This document shows, one piece after another, positions 55,433 to 61,739 of a stretch of DNA of 64,000 nt. Each line of letters begins with the position of its first letter. Within the stretch, counting starts at the first letter, position 1. The DNA is from Halobaculum marinum (lineage in GTDB: Archaea > Halobacteriota > Halobacteria > Halobacteriales > Haloferacaceae): NCBI RefSeq assembly GCF_029338555.1, contig NZ_CP119991.1, forward strand, positions 124,001 through 188,000, read 5' to 3'. The position numbers and the translations under genes are program-made. Under the pieces are notes generated by a model. It saw nothing but the letters and a program-made list of their open reading frames with translations. It was not told the DNA's origin and did not search any database.

Positions 55433-57127
55433 TTGCTACGGGTACTTGACCGTGATCTCACCGTGCTCGACAGCAACCGTATCCGCGGGAACTTCCAGAG
55501 TTCTGCTCATGATTGGATCGAAGCGTTCGACGAACTCCGCGCTGAGGCCGCTAGTGATGAACTCGATGCATATGTGAAGAATGCTCATGAAAACCTCGAC
55601 GGGCACGATACTGATGAATGGCTTGAGTCGGTGATGGACGTGTTTTACCGGCTCATGGCACACGACCCGTTCAGTACCTGGCGTGAGGAAGACCCTAACC
55701 GTGCGAAGCGACTTGCGACACTTACCAATCTGCTTGAAGCCTTCACCAATATCTACAATGGAAAACTTCGGACATCGGGCCACTATGAGGGGCAGATATC
55801 ACACGGGTGGTTGGTGAACTTCTACTACAACTTTGTCCAGTACGTTGCAAACTCTGGATTCGACGAACCTGAAGATCCCTACGACAAGATCCCGGAGGGA
55901 TTCGCTCAGGTAATGACGGTCCACCAGGCAAAAGGTCTCGAGTTCCCAGTCGTTCTCGCGGCCGACATTGACAAAAGCGATGGTCCTGATGGTACCCACT
56001 TCATGGAGGATGTTCTCGCTCCGTACTCCGACCTCGACACCGACGAGAGTAGCGCCAAAGTCCGTGCAGACGGAGATAACATCCGCCGGTTCTTCGTTCA
56101 GTATTCACGTGCACAGGACGCCCTCGTGTTGGCCGGGGCACGCTCAAATGTTGAGCAGATTGCTCTGGGGAACAGTGCCGATGGGACACCGATTACGCCG
56201 GACGATCTTGAGGCAGCAGGGAGAGTACTCACCGACAGCAATGACTTCTCACGGTTCGACGTGATTGACCGAGAGTTCGACCGAGGTGCCGGAGTCCGGC
56301 GACGGTATAGCGTCACGGGTGATATCCTCTCGTATCGACGGTGTGCCCGCCAATATGGACACTTCTCCGACTACGGGTTTTCACCAGCACAAGCCGCGCA
56401 ATTGTATTTCGGTACTGTCGTCCACGAGACTCTCGATCGGATGCACCAACAGTACCGGGGTCAGTTAGACGAAGTTGAGGCTAGCGTCCCAGAGGAGGCG
56501 GATATTGAGCGATACTTCGAACAGGTCAGTAACGCACTCATCGCCCACGGTACGAAACCGATGAGCGGCGAGGCAAAGGAGCGGGCACTTGAGTATATCA
56601 AGGAATTCAACGAAGAGATGGCTGAGGAACTCTACCCTCGCGTCAAAGACACCGAACACCGTTTGCAGGCCCAACATCAGGACTTCGTAATTGAGGGAAC
56701 TGTGGACGTGCTGATTCGAGAGGATGGCACTGACAGCGAGGAACCAAGCGATTGGGAGATCTGGGATTACAAGGCGTCACAACTCCCGGACAAAGGGAAC
56801 ATCGACTTGGAGAATTACCGCTACCAGATGCAGGTGTACGCCGGACTCTACGAGCAGAAGAACGGTGTTCTACCATCACGTGCTGTGCTCTATTTCATGG
56901 GCGAGTCTGACCCCGAGCAAGCACAGGTGGAGATTGAGTTCGATCGTGATCAGATTGATAGTGCGATGGAGACGTTTAGCTCGACAGTCGGGAGCATCGA
57001 GCGGAGCCGAGAATCTCAAGAATGGAATCCACCTGAGAAGCCCCCATCCAAGGAAACTTGCACGTCTTGCGACCTTCGATGGGACTGCCCTGTAGTTGAG
57101 GATGAGTATCCCATGCGGGCACCCTGA
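55433..57127 (+). CDS. UvrD-like helicase C-terminal part with RecB-type Fe-S nuclease (frameshifted)
   Basis: This frame, open already from about 55272, carries the remaining helicase motifs (MTVHQAKGLEFPVV and RRFFVQYSRAQDALVLAGA) and a C-terminal nuclease of about 290 residues: first Cys in SYRRCARQYGHF, FVIEGTVDVLI, IWDYKAS, YRYQMQVYAGL and the cluster CTSCDLRWDC. So the whole is an AddAB/UvrD-type helicase fused to a Cas4-like nuclease. The gene may be dead, may shift frame, or may be a sequencing error. The two halves are otherwise perfectly conserved in motif, which argues for a very recent change. Confidence 0.8.
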   Translation: MLRVLDRDLTVLDSNRIRGNFQSSAHDWIEAFDELRAEAASDELDAYVKNAHENLDGHDTDEWLESVMDVFYRLMAHDPFSTWREEDPNRAKRLATLTNLLEAFTNIYNGKLRTSGHYEGQISHGWLVNFYYNFVQYVANSGFDEPEDPYDKIPEGFAQVMTVHQAKGLEFPVVLAADIDKSDGPDGTHFMEDVLAPYSDLDTDESSAKVRADGDNIRRFFVQYSRAQDALVLAGARSNVEQIALGNSADGTPITPDDLEAAGRVLTDSNDFSRFDVIDREFDRGAGVRRRYSVTGDILSYRRCARQYGHFSDYGFSPAQAAQLYFGTVVHETLDRMHQQYRGQLDEVEASVPEEADIERYFEQVSNALIAHGTKPMSGEAKERALEYIKEFNEEMAEELYPRVKDTEHRLQAQHQDFVIEGTVDVLIREDGTDSEEPSDWEIWDYKASQLPDKGNIDLENYRYQMQVYAGLYEQKNGVLPSRAVLYFMGESDPEQAQVEIEFDRDQIDSAMETFSSTVGSIERSRESQEWNPPEKPPSKETCTSCDLRWDCPVVEDEYPMRAP

Positions 57128-57244
57128 AAAACAGTCTCTGCCATCTGCAGGCTTCTAACCGGGCGGGGGGCATCGTTCTATTTTGGCACCGTGCTAATCG
57201 GATCGGTAGAACGACGCGTCACGTTGCACGGAGAGAGTGAGGTG

Positions 57245-58336
57245 TTAGACTGAGTTCCGTGTTGTCGTCGACCGGATCAGAGACTTTCCTTCGTCAATCG
57301 CGACGTGGGCAAGCACGTCGTATCCTTCTGGTGTGATGTAGAATGCCCCATCAACAACGGTCACAAGTCCGAGCTCCTGCAGATAGTTCCCTACCCAGCG
57401 AACGGCATCAGCTCTAGTTCGCTCACCCCAGGCAGAGCCTTTCCCGACTTTCTTCGCATACCAGTCATCGATATCGTCACGCGCAACAGGGTGGGAGTTC
57501 TTCGAGAGCTCGAACACACTTTGGAGCAGGGCTGCCATGCTGTAGGTGAGATCTGAGAAGAACACATTGTCATAGAGCAAGTCAGTAATCACCTGTGCTT
57601 GCTCCGTTGTGAGTTCCCATCTCGACTCCACCTCATCACCTCCTGCGACGTACGCTTCACCACGGGGTGTGAGGTAGATCCCATCGGAGTCTTCCGTAGT
57701 GAGGCCAAGCGCGTCAGCTTGCTGGACGAACTTTCGAATCCTAGATCTTGGACTGCTCGAGTTCCCCTTGCCAAGTCGATCGTACTCACTTGCGGCGTCT
57801 GTTATCGAAACAGGGTCGTCTCGATCTTCAAGGAATCTGAGGTATTCGTTGAAGAGCCCAAACCGGGCGACTGCCGTCACATCGCCCTTGACTTGGAACT
57901 GTCGAAGGTCACTGAATATCGTGTCATGGAACGCATCGAGAACATCGCCGATCTCGTACGTGACCGCCTCGAGGTCGCTCTGCCTGCACGCAGTTCGGAC
58001 TGACGAGGGGATTGACGGTGCGAGCAAAACTGGGTACAGTGTACGACCCTCGGCGAATTCGGTATTATCTGCTACAGCGTCATAATCCTCTTTGTACCCC
58101 TTCAGTTGAGAGACGTGGTCTTCGGTAGCTTCGACGACCTTCAATTCGATCAGGAGGACCTCCTCGCCCGCGAGAAACACCAGATCAGCTCGGCCACTCG
58201 GTAGTTGCTGCTGTCGCTCGACCAGTCTCAGCGGGGGATCGATGTTGGGAAGCACATTCTCGAGTACCTCAGGGAGTTGCGCAAGGACGTCCTCGACAGC
58301 TCTCTCTGAGGCGGTCTGTGACTGAGCCATGGCCAA
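57245..58336 (-). CDS. PD-(D/E)XK nuclease-like protein with winged helices
   Basis: A 363-residue protein. The N-terminal 110 residues form a PD-(D/E)XK-like fold: SGRADLVFLAGEEVLLIELKVVE with Asp, Glu and Lys in place, then HVSQLKGYKEDYD. The rest contains two or three winged-helix-like repeats (TPRGEAYV and ITPEGYDVLAHV wings). It resembles proteins that pair a NucS/DUF91-like nuclease fold with DNA-binding domains. It is convergent to the UvrD-like gene. It may act in the island's defence, but this is inferred from position. Confidence 0.7.
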   Translation of the reverse strand: MAMAQSQTASERAVEDVLAQLPEVLENVLPNIDPPLRLVERQQQLPSGRADLVFLAGEEVLLIELKVVEATEDHVSQLKGYKEDYDAVADNTEFAEGRTLYPVLLAPSIPSSVRTACRQSDLEAVTYEIGDVLDAFHDTIFSDLRQFQVKGDVTAVARFGLFNEYLRFLEDRDDPVSITDAASEYDRLGKGNSSSPRSRIRKFVQQADALGLTTEDSDGIYLTPRGEAYVAGGDEVESRWELTTEQAQVITDLLYDNVFFSDLTYSMAALLQSVFELSKNSHPVARDDIDDWYAKKVGKGSAWGERTRADAVRWVGNYLQELGLVTVVDGAFYITPEGYDVLAHVAIDEGKSLIRSTTTRNSV

Positions 58337-58651
58337 CGATTTGCAATCGGTGTGTATGTGTGTTTCCTCAGTATCGACTGGCCACGAGGACCAACGGGGA
58401 CACCCGGACAGAAATTCTCGTGAAGCCAGGAGACGAGTCTCTCAATCTGTTCTCTTTCCTCGGTTGATGACCACCCAATCATCCTGCTCGGGTAATCGTA
58501 GGTCTTGGTCGACTCGTTCTGCACCTGGTCATTCTCTAGGAGTTGAACCTCTTTCCCACCGAAATACCAGAAGTGCAAACTAATGAGGCCCTGGTCTCTA
58601 CTCGATTACTACGCGCTGAAGCCTCCAGTGTTGTAATCGCTGCTTTCTCGA
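58337..58651 (-). other. Gap with a possible short ORF upstream of the nuclease gene
   Basis: A frame from the ATG at 58578 begins MHFWYFGGKEVQLLENDQ and looks protein-like for about 75 residues, then runs into the nuclease gene in another frame (to 58228). It may be a small gene, or the true N terminus of the nuclease gene separated by a frameshift. Left undecided. Confidence 0.3.
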
Positions 58652-59350
58652 TCAATCCTCCGAATATTCCGGGCATTCGGCGTATTTGATTGGGTCGCGA
58701 ATACTGATGTTCTGGAATGCCTGAAGGCGAAACGCGCAAGCATCACACGTCCCACAGGCGGGTTCTTCATCTTTGTAACAGCTCCATGTTAGTTCGTAAG
58801 GGACGTCGAGTTCGGTCCCAGCCTCAGCGATATCCGTCTTGGACCACTCTACGAACGGAGATTCAATGCTGATCTCGGTTTCGTCTTTTGTGCCGACGTC
58901 GACGACCTCCTGGAAGGCGTCAAAGAACGCGGGCCGACAGTCTGGATAGCCGGAGAAGTCCTCGGAGTGCGCTCCAATGAACACAGCATCACACTCGTTG
59001 GCTTCGGCGTAGGAGGTCGCCATCGCGAGAAGGTTCGCGTTCCGGAACGGCACGTAGGAAGTCGGGATTTCATCGCTTTCGAGGTCGGCTTCCTCGATGT
59101 CTATCTCTTCATCGGTCAAGCTTGAGTCGCCGATCTTCGAAAGGTGATCTGTGGTAAGATGGAGGAAGTCTGCAGCGTCGAAGTAGTCGGCTTGGGCCTT
59201 CGCACACTCATACTCCTTATTTTCTGTCCGTTGGCCATATGAGGTGTGCAGGAGGTAGAGTTCGTAACCCCGATCTTTGGCAATGGCGGCGGCGGTCGCC
59301 GAGTCCATCCCTCCAGAAGCAAGAACCACTGCCCGCTTCGCGCTGCTCAT
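58652..59350 (-). CDS. queC: 7-cyano-7-deazaguanine (preQ0) synthase QueC
   Basis: A 232-residue enzyme, normal length. PP-loop VVLASGGMDSATAAA at the N terminus and the zinc site CYKDEEPACGTCDAC at the C terminus. It converts 7-carboxy-7-deazaguanine, ATP and ammonia to preQ0. Its start overlaps the folE stop by four bases; it is the last gene of the operon queD-queE-folE-queC. In archaea preQ0 normally feeds archaeosine in tRNA; here the adjacent DpdA suggests supply for DNA modification. Confidence 0.96.
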   Translation of the reverse strand: MSSAKRAVVLASGGMDSATAAAIAKDRGYELYLLHTSYGQRTENKEYECAKAQADYFDAADFLHLTTDHLSKIGDSSLTDEEIDIEEADLESDEIPTSYVPFRNANLLAMATSYAEANECDAVFIGAHSEDFSGYPDCRPAFFDAFQEVVDVGTKDETEISIESPFVEWSKTDIAEAGTELDVPYELTWSCYKDEEPACGTCDACAFRLQAFQNISIRDPIKYAECPEYSED

Positions 59351-59949
59351 TGATTCCCCTCCGCACGGGCAACTGCGGCTTGGAACTGTTCGCGTTCGAC
59401 ATCGGTGAGTTCACCGATGGTGGTACGAGTGGTTGTCGTGCTTTCAGTCTCGACGCCGCGCATGGCTTCACAGAGATGGGTGGCATTCATTTCGACCAGT
59501 ACCATTGGTGCGTCAAGTTCCTCAGCAAGGCCAGACGCAAGGTCATTCGTGAGGGATTCCTGCATGGTAAGCTGACGAGACTGCCAGCGGACGTACCGCG
59601 CTATCTTTGATAGTCCAACAACTTCCTCGCTGGGGCGATATGCGACGTGTGCTATCCCGTGGAACGGCAACAAGTGGTGCTCACAGAGCGAGTAGAATGG
59701 AATGCCAGTCTTCACAACGAGGTCATCGTTCTTTGCGTCGAAAGTGCGCATCGTCGGCTTGGCCTCGTGGCGATTACCCTCGGTGAGCGTCGTGAACGCG
59801 TCTGGGATACGGCGCTCCCAAGTGTCTTTGAGGCCCAGCCGATCGGGGTCCTCACCGAGCGATTCGAGGAGGATGCGCGTCCCTCGCTGGGCTTTCTCTC
59901 GGTCAATATTCTCTCCTTCGGGTTGTGTGAGTTGTGAGTGTTGTGTCAT
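59347..59949 (-). CDS. folE: GTP cyclohydrolase I (FolE type)
   Basis: A 200-residue FolE. Zinc ligands are seen in FYSLCEHHLLPFHG (Cys and His) and THLCEAMRGVE (Cys). It turns GTP into 7,8-dihydroneopterin triphosphate, the first step to preQ0. Most archaea use other GTP cyclohydrolase types (MptA or FolE2) for this step, so a bacterial type I enzyme here is a sign of transfer with the preQ0 operon. The gene lies four bases after queE. Confidence 0.95.
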   Translation of the reverse strand: MTQHSQLTQPEGENIDREKAQRGTRILLESLGEDPDRLGLKDTWERRIPDAFTTLTEGNRHEAKPTMRTFDAKNDDLVVKTGIPFYSLCEHHLLPFHGIAHVAYRPSEEVVGLSKIARYVRWQSRQLTMQESLTNDLASGLAEELDAPMVLVEMNATHLCEAMRGVETESTTTTRTTIGELTDVEREQFQAAVARAEGNQ

Positions 59950-59953
59950 CGTA

Positions 59954-60733
59954 TTAGGTGGCGGGGGCGTCGTTCCAGAGATCGACGTGAAGTCGGGGTG
60001 TGTAACGGTAGCCGTACTCCATTGCGAGGTCTGCGACTATGTTTCGCGAGTCATCGAGTTGCTCGCGTGTTGTTCCTTCAGGCATCAGGAGGATGTCTGA
60101 ATCAGGGATCGTAGTCGCAGTGGCGTCTCGAATACGTGCGAGCAGATCTTCGATCTCAGGCAGGTCGTCTTCGCCGGTTACAACGAATTTCAACTGCGAG
60201 TCGTAACTCTCGACGAGTCTGGCAAGGGCGTCGATGTCGATGCGGCGTTCTTCGTGGCGGTCAGACCACTCTCGATCACCTTTAGGATCTTTCTCAGGGG
60301 TGGGAGTACTGGAAGCGAGTTTCGGACTGATTCTGGCGAGGTCGATGGGGGCATCGCGATAGATGGTGCCGTTCGTCTCGACGGTCGTGTGATAACCCAA
60401 CTCGTTGAGGCGTTCGAGGAGTTCTACCGAGTGGTCGTGGATGAGCGGTTCACCACCAGTGAGGACGACGTGCTCAGCCATCTCGTGAGACTTGACCTCC
60501 GCAACGATATCTTCGAGGCTCAACTGACCGTGCGTCGGTTCCCACGACGTATGGTATGAGTCGCAGAACCAGCAGCGCAGGTTGCATCCAGAGGTGCGGA
60601 TGAACACGCTGGGGATGCCCGCAAGTGTTCCCTCTCCCTGGAGCGAGTAGAAACACTCGTTGATAGGAAGCATCGCGGCGTCAGAAGTCTCTGCGATCGG
60701 CGATTCGGGATCTAGGGTCGAGTTGACAGGCAT
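59954..60733 (-). CDS. queE: 7-carboxy-7-deazaguanine synthase QueE (radical SAM)
   Basis: A 259-residue radical SAM enzyme. The cluster motif is CNLRCWFC (CxxxCxxC), preceded by SLQGEGTLAG and followed by LTGGEPLIH, both typical of QueE. It converts 6-carboxytetrahydropterin to 7-carboxy-7-deazaguanine. The start overlaps the queD stop by one base (TGATG). A later ATG (MLPINECFYS, about residue 21) could be used instead. Confidence 0.95.
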   Translation of the reverse strand: MPVNSTLDPESPIAETSDAAMLPINECFYSLQGEGTLAGIPSVFIRTSGCNLRCWFCDSYHTSWEPTHGQLSLEDIVAEVKSHEMAEHVVLTGGEPLIHDHSVELLERLNELGYHTTVETNGTIYRDAPIDLARISPKLASSTPTPEKDPKGDREWSDRHEERRIDIDALARLVESYDSQLKFVVTGEDDLPEIEDLLARIRDATATTIPDSDILLMPEGTTREQLDDSRNIVADLAMEYGYRYTPRLHVDLWNDAPAT

Positions 60734-61185
60734 CAGTAACTCCCTGCACAGAGTTCCGAAGTTTCGCGAACGGAGACTGCCACATCAGAGACGCGATCTG
60801 GGAAGACTTGGGAGAGTTTTTCTTCGAGAATAACACCCATCACTTCAGCTGTCGGCGGGTGTTCGAGGATGATGAGTCCATCAGAATCGCCACTAGACTC
60901 AAACGCCTCGACAAGTGGGTCACCAGCCTCAACGAGGAACCGATGGTCCCACTCGTCGATGACGTCTGTGACGTCTCCTTTATCGACGACCCACCCCTCC
61001 TCGGAGAGTGTACCGGTCACTTCCACGGTAATCTCGTAGTTATGGCCGTGGGGCCGATTGCATTTCCCGTCGTGGTGGAGAAGCCGATGCCCGGCGCTGA
61101 TGCGTATCGGCTGGTCGCGGCCGATTTGGAGTGTTCGTTCTCCGGCGTCGACAAGTGGTGACGCGCGCTGTTGTTCGGAAGGCAC
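60733..61185 (-). CDS. queD: 6-carboxytetrahydropterin synthase QueD
   Basis: A 150-residue QueD/PTPS-type enzyme. The signature is HRLLHHDGKCNRPHGHNY, with zinc His residues and the catalytic Cys, then WVVDKGDV and the terminal VRETSELCAGSY with the Glu. It makes 6-carboxytetrahydropterin from the FolE product. It is the first gene of the operon. Confidence 0.95.
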   Translation of the reverse strand: MPSEQQRASPLVDAGERTLQIGRDQPIRISAGHRLLHHDGKCNRPHGHNYEITVEVTGTLSEEGWVVDKGDVTDVIDEWDHRFLVEAGDPLVEAFESSGDSDGLIILEHPPTAEVMGVILEEKLSQVFPDRVSDVAVSVRETSELCAGSY

Positions 61186-61203
61186 GGACGCGGATTCTTC
61201 GAG

Positions 61204-61212
61204 TATTTACTA
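61204..61212 (-). promoter_or_regulatory. TATA box of the preQ0 operon
   Basis: On the minus strand TAGTAAATA lies about 20-27 nt before the queD start, in an AT-rich stretch. It fits a leaderless transcript for queD-queE-folE-queC. Confidence 0.5.
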
Positions 61213-61304
61213 AGTAATATCGGTGGAGCCCCCTACGATTATCCAAGTACGCCTAAGTCGTTTTGTGCGCACATTATTGACTGACTCCGAGGTACGATCG
61301 GTGT

Positions 61305-61526
61305 ATGCCCGCAAGCAAAACTGACCTGATAGACTACTATCCCTCTGGATGGCCTGAGGAGATTCACGAGAGAGTTTATGTAGAATGGTACTACGAAGAT
61401 AACCCGAGCATAATCGTTCGGCTTGATGGGACCATGGGTGACACTCAGTACACCGTCACCCCAATTACTGGTATCAACAATAGCGGGGAGGAGTTCGTCA
61501 CTCGCCCCATCTCTAATCTCACGTGA
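61305..61526 (+). CDS. Small acidic protein between queD and dpdA
   Basis: A 73-residue acidic protein with many aromatic residues (ERVYVEWYYEDNPS) and a probable small beta-sheet fold. A TATA-like ACATTATTGA (about 61270-61279) lies about 27-35 nt upstream. No family recognised. It may be linked to the Dpd genes by position only. Confidence 0.45.
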   Translation: MPASKTDLIDYYPSGWPEEIHERVYVEWYYEDNPSIIVRLDGTMGDTQYTVTPITGINNSGEEFVTRPISNLT

Positions 61527-61693
61527 GAGGACGCGTTTCAAATAGCTCATGTATTAATATATGCGATTAACGGGGCAGTCGGCCGCACCCGTGGTGATGA
61601 CGAGTTTAGTGGAGATGAAAACCACTAATGGATCGGTGACACCTGACGCGACTCCTAACCCAAGATTAGAACCAGCCGACCGTCCAAAGAGAC
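61527..61693. other. AT-rich gap without gene
   Basis: About 170 bases without a convincing ORF on either strand; the minus frame at 61554-61799 is a shadow of dpdA and noncoding DNA. Confidence 0.4.
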
Positions 61694-61698
61694 ATTCA

Positions 61699-61730
61699 TA
61701 TAAATGTGTGCTGTAACCGTGAAATGGTGA
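61699..61730 (+). promoter_or_regulatory. Promoter and ribosome binding site of the dpdA-like gene
   Basis: TATAAA at 61699-61704 is followed by GGTGA at 61726-61730, nine bases before the GTG at 61740. GGTGA can pair with the 16S 3' end. The ATG at 61724 opens another frame that ends after 11 codons, and an in-frame TGA at 61728 excludes an earlier start. Confidence 0.5.
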
Positions 61731-61739
61731 ATCGAATCT

